From NCBI GenBank assembly GCA_001464165.1, contig LNEX01000463.1, positions 1 to 40,020 on the forward strand: a DNA stretch of 40,020 nt, in the 5' to 3' direction. The stretch is from a bacterium Ga0077546 (GTDB lineage Bacteria; Cyanobacteriota; Vampirovibrionia; Obscuribacterales; Obscuribacteraceae). Positions within the stretch are counted from its first letter, which is position 1. Every line of letters begins with the position of its first letter. Positions 15,976 to 22,859 of this stretch are shown here, piece by piece. The position numbers and the translations under genes are program-made. The notes under the pieces are model-generated. The model was not told the DNA's origin, did no database searches, and saw nothing but the letters and a program-made list of their open reading frames with translations.

Positions 15976-16485
15976 CTACAATGCGTTCAACTTTTCAGCC
16001 ATGCGCAGGTGGTTCTTAATAGCAGGAATCGTTTCTTTCGAAAATTTCTGCAGGTCTATGTCACCCTTGCCCGACTGAATCTCGAGAGAAGCCAAAAGTT
16101 TACGCTGGTCTGCAACTATTTGATTGGCATAGAATCGTTCGAAACCGGTTTTGTCCATTGCGATAAATTTGTCGACCAGGGCTTGATGCTCACCATCAAA
16201 AGTTGTCGGTAGCTCTACTCCCTTCTTCTCGGCAATAGCTCTGAGCCTAGCATTAGCTCTCTTGTGGTCAGCCATCATACTTTCGGCAAATTCACGAGCA
16301 GCATCTGACTTTACCTTTTGCTTAGCAATTTCACCGAGCTTTACTTCCGTCATTCCAGCTTGCGCTGTACTTATGATGAACTTCCTGTCGTCCGCGCTCA
16401 AGGTGGCAGCAGCAGCAACCGTTGCGTTTTCCATTGTCAGGCAGGCCACAACAGAAATTGCCAGCGTCGTCAATGTTAGCTTCAC
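15976..16485 (-). CDS. DUF4142-family secreted ferritin-like protein
   Basis: The 169-residue protein begins with a signal peptide (LTLTTLAISVVACLTM, cut near VAAAA|T). The remainder matches the DUF4142 pattern: ADDRKFIISTAQAGMTEVKL, then KQKVKSDAAREFAESMMADH, then ANARLRAIAEKKGVELP, a GFERFYANQIVADQRKLLA stretch and a final LPAIKNHL-like helix (here IPAIKNHLRMAEKL). This family forms a four-helix bundle distantly like ferritin or DUF305 and is exported; its role is not well settled. The GTG start has GAGAGGG seven bases upstream. It lies 16 bases after the TPR gene and is likely co-transcribed with it. Confidence 0.88.
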   Translation of the reverse strand: MKLTLTTLAISVVACLTMENATVAAAATLSADDRKFIISTAQAGMTEVKLGEIAKQKVKSDAAREFAESMMADHKRANARLRAIAEKKGVELPTTFDGEHQALVDKFIAMDKTGFERFYANQIVADQRKLLASLEIQSGKGDIDLQKFSKETIPAIKNHLRMAEKLNAL

Positions 16486-16501
16486 TTGCAGACCCTCTCA
16501 T

Positions 16502-17161
16502 TCAAACGCGCAAATGGCCTTTTGCCGTCTCAGATTCAGTATCAAGAGAGTCTATGCGGGCGCGAATTTCAGCAGCCTTCTTGCCTTTGCCACGCGCCTC
16601 AGCACACACAGCCCATAGATTCATCACCACAAGAGTGGTGCTATCAGCTGGTCCTAACAAACTTTTCGACAAATCAGCGGCATACTCTGCCAACTTTTCG
16701 CCTTGTACAAAATCATTGAGCTGTAGGTAGCATGTGATCAAACCAACGAACGCTGAAATTGACTCGGGCTCTGCTTCAGCACGTTGTCGTTTAAATATTG
16801 AAACGGCCTGTTCAAAAGCATTCTTAGCTTCAATCGTTTTATCAAGTTCAATATAAAGACGTCCAAGAGCTGCATTTGCAAAAGCATACTGTGTCTTGTC
16901 CTCTAAATACTTATCAGAAAAAGCCACAGCCTTTTTGAATGTCTGCTCTGCTTTATCGTATTGTTCAGCTAGGCGATAGGCATCGCCAAGTGCAATCAAT
17001 GTGTTCGATAAAGGCTCGGTCAGCTCCAGCTTTTCGGCTATGGCAGCAGCCGTCTCGAGCGAACGGGCAGCTTTGGCAAAGTTACCCTTCTCAAGCGAGG
17101 CTATTCCGGCACCGAAATTCTCGGCCCATTTGTATTCTTCTGCACGAGTATCGACAGTCAT
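16502..17161 (-). CDS. TPR-repeat protein
   Basis: The 219-residue protein has no signal peptide and is made of about four to five tetratricopeptide units: GNFAKAARSLETAAAIAEKL, TLIALGDAYRLAEQYDKAEQ, ALGRLYIELDKTIEAKNAFE and AFVGLITCYLQLNDFVQGEK show the small/large residue pattern of TPR helices. It should be a cytoplasmic protein-binding scaffold. The ATG start has GAGG seven bases upstream. It is first in a minus-strand series with the DUF4142 gene, and it is divergent from the metalloprotease-like gene at 17409. Confidence 0.83.
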   Translation of the reverse strand: MTVDTRAEEYKWAENFGAGIASLEKGNFAKAARSLETAAAIAEKLELTEPLSNTLIALGDAYRLAEQYDKAEQTFKKAVAFSDKYLEDKTQYAFANAALGRLYIELDKTIEAKNAFEQAVSIFKRQRAEAEPESISAFVGLITCYLQLNDFVQGEKLAEYAADLSKSLLGPADSTTLVVMNLWAVCAEARGKGKKAAEIRARIDSLDTESETAKGHLRV

Positions 17162-17408
17162 TTACAGACCTCACTAATTACCGGCATCACCGGGCAGCCA
17201 TCTCAACTGTGATGGTCTCGTATTGAAATCTTGTTCGTCAAGTCGTTTTGGCGCAATAGCGTGTTTGCAGGCATGTTTAATTTGAATTGCCATGCTTCGG
17301 ACTATATAGCCGGCAGACAAACAAAACACCCACCAACCTACTGTCACGATCTTTTCACCCCCGGGCTCCTAACATGGCTATATTCAGTCACAAGGATAGC
17401 TACGGCCC

Positions 17409-18623
17409 ATGGCAATCGCAAAGACAGATACAGCTCACGACACAACCGTGGCCCGCGACAAAAGCCCAGCGGCTGGCGATAGAGACTTATCCACAGCCAC
17501 AGCCGACCGTTTTCGCGATGAGCTAGGCTCGGTCTTTGGCAAACCCGGTCAAGATTCAACCAGGCTCGCTAAAGCCGAAACGGGCAACAGAACAGACGCC
17601 GGTGACCGAACACCCGAGAGAGTAAGCGAAAAGACTTTTCGCAACTTCGCCACAGAGAACGGTTTAGACACAAGAAATACACCCGATGGCAAACTTGAGT
17701 TCAGCCTGAAAAACAATGGCGAAAAGCTCACCATCGGTACCGTCGACAAAACCAGAGAAGGCTTCAGAGAAATAGATAGAACCTTAAAGGAGATGACTAG
17801 CCTAAAGCAATTGGAACTTGAGAATAAGTATGGAGTAAAGTTCGCACAACCAGGAGACCCAAAGCCCCGCCAACAGGTAGAAAACGATACATCGGGTAAG
17901 CAAGGCAAAGAGCTCGATGTCCGCAATCCAAAGCTAAGAGAGTTACTAGGAGTTGAAGCAGCCTTAGCAAAGGCAAATCCATCGCACACCACTGGTGATG
18001 GCGGCAAGCCGCTGAAATTCTATTTCTTGAAAGATCAGTCATTCTCTCCTAATGCCGGTGGGGCAGCAGCCTTTGAACCAAATGTACACGGCAATCCAGC
18101 GGTAATTGTTGACCCCGGCTCACTGGACAAATCGCCAATAACCGAGCGCGATCGCACCGACAAAAGAACAAACGATCACCGCAGCATTGAAAGTCTAATG
18201 ATTCACGAACTTAGCCACCACACAGAAGAAAAGGCCTTTAAGAACCCGGCCGAAAAGGCAGAGTTTTACAAAGGTATGGGATGGTCACCAATTCCTGGCT
18301 CAAAACCAGAAGACAATCACTGGATGATCAATGGCCGAGATGGTCGAGGGTATACACCAGGAGGCATCAACCCTAATTCCAATTGGCAAAGAATTGATCA
18401 AAGAGGACAAGTCACTGGAGCAGTTAGCCCTGATCGAGTCGAGAGACTGGCTCAGGTGAAGCCGGCCACCAACTACTTCGAAGGCCCACACGAAGTGTTG
18501 GCAGAAGGCTTAACTATGCTACGCGATGCAGCGAGACAACAAACTGTACGGCATGATCAAAGGTCTCGATCAAAAAGAAATCGACATGGCCCACGGGCCA
18601 GGCAGGTTTATGCGCTCTTATGA
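17409..18623 (+). CDS. Zinc-metalloprotease-like protein (HELSH), with apparent frameshift near its 3' end
   Basis: As read, the product has 404 residues. The first 75 are charged and probably disordered (DTTVARDKS near residues 11-19). A folded part follows with IESLMIHELSHHTEE, an HExxH zinc motif at H266-H270, and later GPHEVLAEGLTML (about 359-371), where E362 or E366 could be the third ligand as in gluzincins. After about residue 373 the sequence turns into an odd Arg/Gln-rich tail (QQTVRHDQRSRSKRNRHG). The +1 frame from about 18526 instead gives a natural-looking continuation, so a single-base shift is likely. No signal peptide is present. The gene lies alone between opposite-strand genes. 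The protease call rests on the motif only. Confidence 0.7.
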   Translation: MAIAKTDTAHDTTVARDKSPAAGDRDLSTATADRFRDELGSVFGKPGQDSTRLAKAETGNRTDAGDRTPERVSEKTFRNFATENGLDTRNTPDGKLEFSLKNNGEKLTIGTVDKTREGFREIDRTLKEMTSLKQLELENKYGVKFAQPGDPKPRQQVENDTSGKQGKELDVRNPKLRELLGVEAALAKANPSHTTGDGGKPLKFYFLKDQSFSPNAGGAAAFEPNVHGNPAVIVDPGSLDKSPITERDRTDKRTNDHRSIESLMIHELSHHTEEKAFKNPAEKAEFYKGMGWSPIPGSKPEDNHWMINGRDGRGYTPGGINPNSNWQRIDQRGQVTGAVSPDRVERLAQVKPATNYFEGPHEVLAEGLTMLRDAARQQTVRHDQRSRSKRNRHGPRARQVYALL

Positions 18624-18714
18624 CGGTAGACTGCAACCACGAAGCCCTGAAGCAGAAAGAGCATTGCTGGAAAGAGAGGAAGCCGCGAGAGCGAGAAGAC
18701 CAGGCAACCGTTAG
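18526..18714 (+). other. Out-of-frame C-terminal continuation of the metalloprotease-like gene
   Basis: In the frame shifted by one base, the sequence reads RDNKLYGMIKGLDQKEIDMA, then HGPGRFMRSYDGRLQPRSPE, then AERALLEREEAARARRPGNR and a stop at 18712-18714. Dropping one base around 18527-18535 joins it to ...EGLTMLRDA and gives a product of about 434 residues. No ribosome site precedes the ATG at 18526, so a separate gene is unlikely. A slippage run such as A-AAA-AAG is not seen at the join, which argues for a mutation or sequence error over programmed frameshifting. Confidence 0.6.
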
Positions 18715-18796
18715 TCTCAAACGATCAATTAAGACTCAGAAATCAGAACTCAAGAATAAAGACTATATGCTCACGCCCAACAACTCCCGCACAGTT

Positions 18797-19540
18797 TTAC
18801 GAAAGCACAGGCACAACCCCGGCCACCGTGAGAGCCATATCAAACGGCAAGCCAGCAGCTATTTTCTCTTTGTCCATGTCCACATAGTTAAACTCAATAG
18901 CTCGCACAGCCACTTGCACACCCTTCTGCTTTGCCAACCTCAGGGCTTGACCATATAATGGGTCGATATCATCAGCGGTGCTAAATGACTGAGCGTCGCT
19001 GCGGCCAACTAAGTAAAACTGACAAGCATCGAAACCATCAGCAACAGCTTTACTCAAAGTAGCAAGGTGCTTGCGCCCACGCTCGGTGCGGGCATCAGGA
19101 AAGAGAGCACAGCCATCTTGCCACATGGTGGCAGACTTTACTTCAACAAAACACGACTTGACACCACTCGTTGTGTGGCTGAGCAGAAAATCGAACCGGC
19201 TATCTGAAAATACTTGTTCACCAAGTATTTGATCAAAGCGACTAAACTCAGGCAAAGCGCCGTGCTCAAAGGCCTCCTTGAATAGTTTATTAGCTAACAT
19301 TGTATCTACCACAACCAGCGAACTGGGGCACTCAACCAATTTGAGCGTCCAAGGCAACTTGCGCTTAGGGTCGGCGCTGTAGCTGAGATAAACATTCATT
19401 CCCTCATCGCACATGCCTAGCATGCTACCGGGGTTAGGGCAATGAGCAGTGATAACGCTGCCATCTTTCAATTCGATATCAGCAAGAAAACGCTTGTAGC
19501 GTTTGACCAATTTGGCCTGTACTAAACTGGAGAGAATCAT
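18797..19540 (-). CDS. sfsA: SfsA-family nuclease (sugar fermentation stimulation protein)
   Basis: The 247-residue length and the text match SfsA: an N-terminal OB-like part with VKRYKRFLADIELKDGS, the family hallmark HCPNPGSMLG (about 33-42), WTLKLVECPSS, then the nuclease-like part with RFDFLLSH (about 135), CFVEVKSATM and FPDARTERGRKHLATLSKAV (about 169-188), and a C-terminal AIEFNYVD. The D...E-x-K arrangement (FDFLL ... VEVK) is the PD-(D/E)xK-type core for which DNA or RNA nuclease activity has been proposed. Its biological role is uncertain despite the old name. It is the last gene of the adhE-to-sfsA minus-strand series, 59 bases after the MlaC-like gene, with a tandem repeat in between. 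Confidence 0.95.
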   Translation of the reverse strand: MILSSLVQAKLVKRYKRFLADIELKDGSVITAHCPNPGSMLGMCDEGMNVYLSYSADPKRKLPWTLKLVECPSSLVVVDTMLANKLFKEAFEHGALPEFSRFDQILGEQVFSDSRFDFLLSHTTSGVKSCFVEVKSATMWQDGCALFPDARTERGRKHLATLSKAVADGFDACQFYLVGRSDAQSFSTADDIDPLYGQALRLAKQKGVQVAVRAIEFNYVDMDKEKIAAGLPFDMALTVAGVVPVLS

Positions 19541-19556
19541 TTTTCTGAGATAAAAG

Positions 19557-19616
19557 TTACTAGTTAGAAATAGAACTTACTAATTAGAAGCAGAAGTGAC
19601 TAGTCAGTAATTGATG
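19557..19616. repeat. Tandem 20-bp repeat, about 2.5 units
   Basis: Units TTACTAGTTAGAAATAGAAC (19557-19576) and TTACTAATTAGAAGCAGAAG (19577-19596) differ at a few positions. A third, weaker copy (TGACTAGTCAG) runs into the 3' end of the MlaC-like gene and supplies its stop codon. The repeat fills most of the 59-base gap before sfsA. Confidence 0.7.
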
Positions 19617-20436
19617 AAGCAGCGCCTGCTGAAAGATTGGGCGACCGGACAGCTGCGATTGGCAGAACTATTCCAGTCACAGCACCAGTCGTAGAGCCAC
19701 CGACACTATTGCCAACTCCATTGCCTGCGGAGGTGCGCGAATTGCTCGCCGAAGCAACCGCCCCGCCAGCAGAAACACCCATATCCTCGGTGCTGCGACC
19801 TTTCATCCAGGCTAGCAATGCATCAAATCCGGCTTTCTTCTGCCGAGCTTTGATGCGCGATTTAAGGCGCTCTAAAAGATCACTGTTCGCCACAGACAAA
19901 CTAATAACCTTTTGTGAGCCATTTTGGTTAGCCACGCGCCAAGACAACAGCTCTTCTTTCTTACCGAGCAGAAGCTTGGTTTTCACCAAGATATCGCCGC
20001 TCTGACTCGCTTCTTCCTGAAATGTAACTTTGCCCTTGCCAAATATCTTATGCCACCGCGGGTAGTAGCGTTGCTCAACTAAACCTTTAAGCGAGGCGAC
20101 AAACTGGCTACGCTGACCTGTGGTCAAGCTTTCCCAATCCTTTTTGCCGAGGCATCGCAATGACATTTCTTGATAGTCAATTAAGCTTGATGGGCTGCTT
20201 GCTGCTTTTGCAGCAGACTTCGAAAGCTTAGAAGATCCAGCACTGTCAAATGTGCCAAGTAACTGATCGACAGCAGCCCAACCCGGACCAGCCACAGACG
20301 CCCCGGTCTGAGCATTAATCCTAGATGGAGTAATCGAAACAGTCGGACCTGCATAGGCGCAACTGACCCCAGCCAGACTAAGCAGAGCCGTGGCCATTGC
20401 AGTTCTATAAATGAACTTAGTCACTGAGCTTGCCAA
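19600..20436 (-). CDS. MlaC/Ttg2D-like periplasmic substrate-binding protein
   Basis: The start is TTG with GGAG seven bases upstream. A signal peptide (TAMATALLSLAGVSCAYA|G) predicts export. Residues about 85-215 follow the MlaC (toluene-tolerance Ttg2D) pattern: LIDYQEMSLRCLGKKDWESL, TTGQRSQFVASLKGLVEQRY, then VTFQEEASQSGDILVKTKLL and a final VANSDLLERLKSRIKA stretch. MlaC carries phospholipids between membranes. The mature N-terminus and the Ser/Gly/Ala-rich tail of about 60 residues are extra. The gene follows the ABC-2 permease by 33 bases, so it is probably the periplasmic partner of that transporter. The family call is good; the cargo is inferred. Confidence 0.8.
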   Translation of the reverse strand: MASSVTKFIYRTAMATALLSLAGVSCAYAGPTVSITPSRINAQTGASVAGPGWAAVDQLLGTFDSAGSSKLSKSAAKAASSPSSLIDYQEMSLRCLGKKDWESLTTGQRSQFVASLKGLVEQRYYPRWHKIFGKGKVTFQEEASQSGDILVKTKLLLGKKEELLSWRVANQNGSQKVISLSVANSDLLERLKSRIKARQKKAGFDALLAWMKGRSTEDMGVSAGGAVASASNSRTSAGNGVGNSVGGSTTGAVTGIVLPIAAVRSPNLSAGAASSITD

Positions 20437-20469
20437 GAGTAATCTCCGGATAACTACCTTAGAAAAGCC

Positions 20470-21513
20470 CTAAATAGAGGCTTTGCTGCGGATTAGTAAA
20501 AAGCGGGCCAGCCACAATGAGGCAAAAGACCAACTTATCAGTATGAGGATATCACGAGTGTAGTCAGCAGGAATACCCAACATCACGCCTTTGGTCATGT
20601 CTGCCGCGTAATACATCGGCAACGCCATGGCCAGCTTCTGTTCCCAGCCTGGCATGGCTTTGACCGGTGTGATGATGCCTGAAACAAACATCAATGCCAC
20701 CCCCAAAATCGAAACAGTCATTGTGTAAATTCTAATGGTTTTTAGTACACAGGCGAAACAAAGACCGATGCAAGCGAAGGTAAAGACAGACAAAACGGTG
20801 GCCCCGAGAAGGCCAAAAAAATTGCCGCCGAGAGTAAAGCCCACTATGGGCGAGGTAATTCCCAGGGCCAACCAGAGCACAAGAGAGGCCTCAAGAGTAA
20901 CAGTTAAAGTTTTAGCCACGATAGCGGCGTTAAGCCCGCCCGGTGCAAAAACAATCTGGCGGTAGGTGCGCTCCATCCACTCATAAATCCAACTGAAGCC
21001 CACATTCATAGAAGCTAAGACATAACAGAGATAGGCAACCAAGCCAGATGTTATATAGTCGCGCAAACCGAAATTAACTTGAAACAATGCTGCGGAGTGC
21101 AGAGGAATACTAAGCTCTTTAGCTCGCTGAGTGAGCACCGCGAGCAAACCCATGGCGATTTGATCATCAATCAGGGGGTTGTTGCCACTAGAAAGAATTT
21201 GCACAGAATCTTCAAGTGGGTCTTGTGAAACATTAGCGAGAGCAACAATTTTCTCACGGGCCAAGTCACCTTTGGCCTTTTCTAAATCGTCATAGACCCT
21301 TACTCTAAAGCGCTTGGTGTCAGTTAGGTGCTTCGATAATTCGCTGATGCCAGCAGGGTCATAGAGACCGAATGGCATGTCATTAGCACCAGATATAGTA
21401 TTACCAACACAAACTAAAATTAGAATAGCCAGCATTACACTAGCGCCAAAATAGAGGGGCCGCCGGGTCCACTGCAAGATGTCTTTGTACATGATCGCTA
21501 AAATTGCATGCAC
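20470..21513 (-). CDS. ABC-2-type transporter permease
   Basis: The 347-residue protein has the ABC-2 (DrrB/YhhJ-like) architecture. There is one membrane segment near the N-terminus (PLYFGASVMLAILILVCVG), an extracytoplasmic domain of about 140 residues (about 45-175), then five segments (YITSGLVAYLCYVLASMNVG, ASLVLWLALGI, LLGATVLSVFTFACIGLCFA, TMTVSILGVALMFVSGIITP and ILILISWSFASLWLARFLL). MERTYRQIVFAPGG is the cytoplasmic coupling region, and GIITPVKAMPGWEQKLAMALPMYYAAD is the usual pre-C-terminal loop. It is not MlaE, which is shaped differently. The GTG start overlaps the ATPase stop codon by one base, so the two are translationally coupled. It should export a lipid, drug or envelope component. 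Confidence 0.92.
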   Translation of the reverse strand: MHAILAIMYKDILQWTRRPLYFGASVMLAILILVCVGNTISGANDMPFGLYDPAGISELSKHLTDTKRFRVRVYDDLEKAKGDLAREKIVALANVSQDPLEDSVQILSSGNNPLIDDQIAMGLLAVLTQRAKELSIPLHSAALFQVNFGLRDYITSGLVAYLCYVLASMNVGFSWIYEWMERTYRQIVFAPGGLNAAIVAKTLTVTLEASLVLWLALGITSPIVGFTLGGNFFGLLGATVLSVFTFACIGLCFACVLKTIRIYTMTVSILGVALMFVSGIITPVKAMPGWEQKLAMALPMYYAADMTKGVMLGIPADYTRDILILISWSFASLWLARFLLIRSKASI

Positions 21514-22529
21514 TAGCCGGCCACCTCGTCTTTAGAGACAGCCAAGAATACTTCTTCGAGGTTTGGCTCACCGGTAGCAAAGCGCAGGAAGGGAATATTC
21601 TCTTGATAGAGCCAAGCGAAGACTTCTTTATGATAATGCTCGTCATTGTCTTCTGTGGGCTGGGTCAAATAAATGGTATTGCGCAGGGTATCAAGGCGAA
21701 CTTCTAGATCAAACTTGCTCTTAAGCAAATCAAGGGCAGCAGAAATTTGCTCTGAGTCAACTGCGCACTCTTGCACTAGTCTAATTGAAATACCGCGCAT
21801 GCCGCGAATGCGCTGAGCCAACTCTGGCACAGTGCCTTCAATAGTAAGACTGCCATCACGAATGATACCAATGCGATCAGCCAAAAGCTCAGCTTCTTCT
21901 AAATAGTGAGTAGTGAGCAAAATAGTTACGCCAGCGCTCTTTAGCTCCTTCAAGGTGGCCCAAATCAGCCGTCGGGCAGCTGGATCTAAACCAACTGTCG
22001 GCTCATCCATGAACAATACTTTTGGTTCATTGATCATGGCGCAAGCTATGGCTAAGCGGCGCATCATACCACCAGAAAGATTCTCGGTACGATCGTTTAG
22101 ACGGTCGACTAAACCGGCTCGGCGCAAAAGTTTTTCAATACGCTCCTCTCCGACTCTTTTAGGCAAGCCGTAGAGATCAGAAAGAAACTTGAGATTTTCA
22201 TAGGGGGTTAACTCATTGTAGACCGCCAGATCTTGCGACACCACACCAAAGCAACCTTTGATTTTCTCGGCCTCGGATAGGCCGTTGAAGCCACAAATGA
22301 AAAACTCTCCTGAGCTGGGTGGTAGGAGAGTTGTGAGCATACTGATGGTTGTGGTTTTGCCGGCCCCGTTGTCACCCAATAGGGCATAAAGCTCGCCGGG
22401 ATAAATATTCAAATTGAGATTATCCACAGACAATCTTTGACCAAATCGTTTGGTCAAATTGCGTGCCGAAACTGACGCTTGGATGCCTAGGCTTGGCAAA
22501 CCTGAACTTAGCAAACCGGAACTTAACAA
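21513..22529 (-). CDS. ABC transporter ATP-binding protein
   Basis: All ATPase motifs are present: Walker A GDNGAGKT (52-59), Q-loop (VVSQD, about 96-100), signature LSGGMMRR (151-158), Walker B VLFMDEP (171-177) and the H-loop in LLTTHYLEEAELLADR. The C-terminal region of about 100 residues (EGTVPELAQRIRG ...) is typical of DrrA/CcmA-type ATPases paired with ABC-2 permeases. The start is TTG with AAGGA five bases upstream and overlaps the end of the STAS gene. The first 15 residues (LSSGLLSSGLPSLG) come from a tandem repeat and are probably not structural, so a start further in is possible. It works with the permease encoded next. Confidence 0.95.
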   Translation of the reverse strand: MLSSGLLSSGLPSLGIQASVSARNLTKRFGQRLSVDNLNLNIYPGELYALLGDNGAGKTTTISMLTTLLPPSSGEFFICGFNGLSEAEKIKGCFGVVSQDLAVYNELTPYENLKFLSDLYGLPKRVGEERIEKLLRRAGLVDRLNDRTENLSGGMMRRLAIACAMINEPKVLFMDEPTVGLDPAARRLIWATLKELKSAGVTILLTTHYLEEAELLADRIGIIRDGSLTIEGTVPELAQRIRGMRGISIRLVQECAVDSEQISAALDLLKSKFDLEVRLDTLRNTIYLTQPTEDNDEHYHKEVFAWLYQENIPFLRFATGEPNLEEVFLAVSKDEVAG

Positions 22530-22536
22530 ACCAATC
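22492..22536. repeat. Three tandem 15-bp units at the 5' end of the ABC ATPase gene
   Basis: Units CTTGGCAAACCTGAA (22492-22506), CTTAGCAAACCGGAA (22507-22521) and CTTAACAAACCAATC (22522-22536) share the CTTRRCAAACC core. They span the STAS stop and the ATPase TTG start and encode the repeated LSSGL text of the ATPase. Confidence 0.8.
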
Positions 22537-22843
22537 CTTGGGCATCCTGGCTAGGAGAACCACAGGCACGCATCAAGCTATCGATGTGGGCGACTTTGAA
22601 GACTTTATAGACACGCGTCTGAACATTAACGAAGGTCACTGTAGACCCTAATGAATCAGCCCGCAACAAGAACTCTTCTAGCCATTCTAATCCGTCAACA
22701 GAAATGAATGTGCAAGCCGAAAAGTCTAGTTCTATATCAGTTTTGCCAGCAGCCAAAATTTTATCGACATCATCTAGACCGCGCTCTAACTCGCCCATAA
22801 TGCGAATCTTTTCTAGTATTCTTGTTTTCTTTGCTTCAGCCAT
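22523..22843 (-). CDS. STAS-domain protein (MlaB / anti-anti-sigma-like)
   Basis: The start chosen is the ATG at 22841-22843 (MAEAKKTR), with AAAGGA about ten bases upstream; a longer reading adds 21 residues from the end of adhE. The 106-residue product is one STAS domain: RIMGELERGLDDVDKILAAG, then IELDFSACTFISVDGLEWLE, then GSTVTFVNVQTRVYKVFKVA and HIDSLMRACG. In SpoIIAA-type proteins the phosphorylated serine lies in D-S-S-G-L; here the same place reads S-V-D-G-L, so the site carries Asp. STAS proteins of the MlaB type bind the ATPase of lipid ABC transporters. The overlap with the ABC ATPase gene makes that role more likely than sigma-factor control, though this is inference. Confidence 0.8.
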   Translation of the reverse strand: MAEAKKTRILEKIRIMGELERGLDDVDKILAAGKTDIELDFSACTFISVDGLEWLEEFLLRADSLGSTVTFVNVQTRVYKVFKVAHIDSLMRACGSPSQDAQGLVC

Positions 22844-22859
22844 TGTTATCAAATCCTTT

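Noticed and set aside
17287..17526. A 79-codon ORF overlapping the start of the metalloprotease-like gene
   Set aside because: It has no ribosome site, runs out of frame through the real gene, and has no domain-like text.
22463..22651. A plus-strand ORF with pentapeptide-like text (ANLNLANRNLTNQ)
   Set aside because: The pattern is produced by the 15-bp tandem repeat read on the opposite strand of the ABC ATPase and STAS genes.
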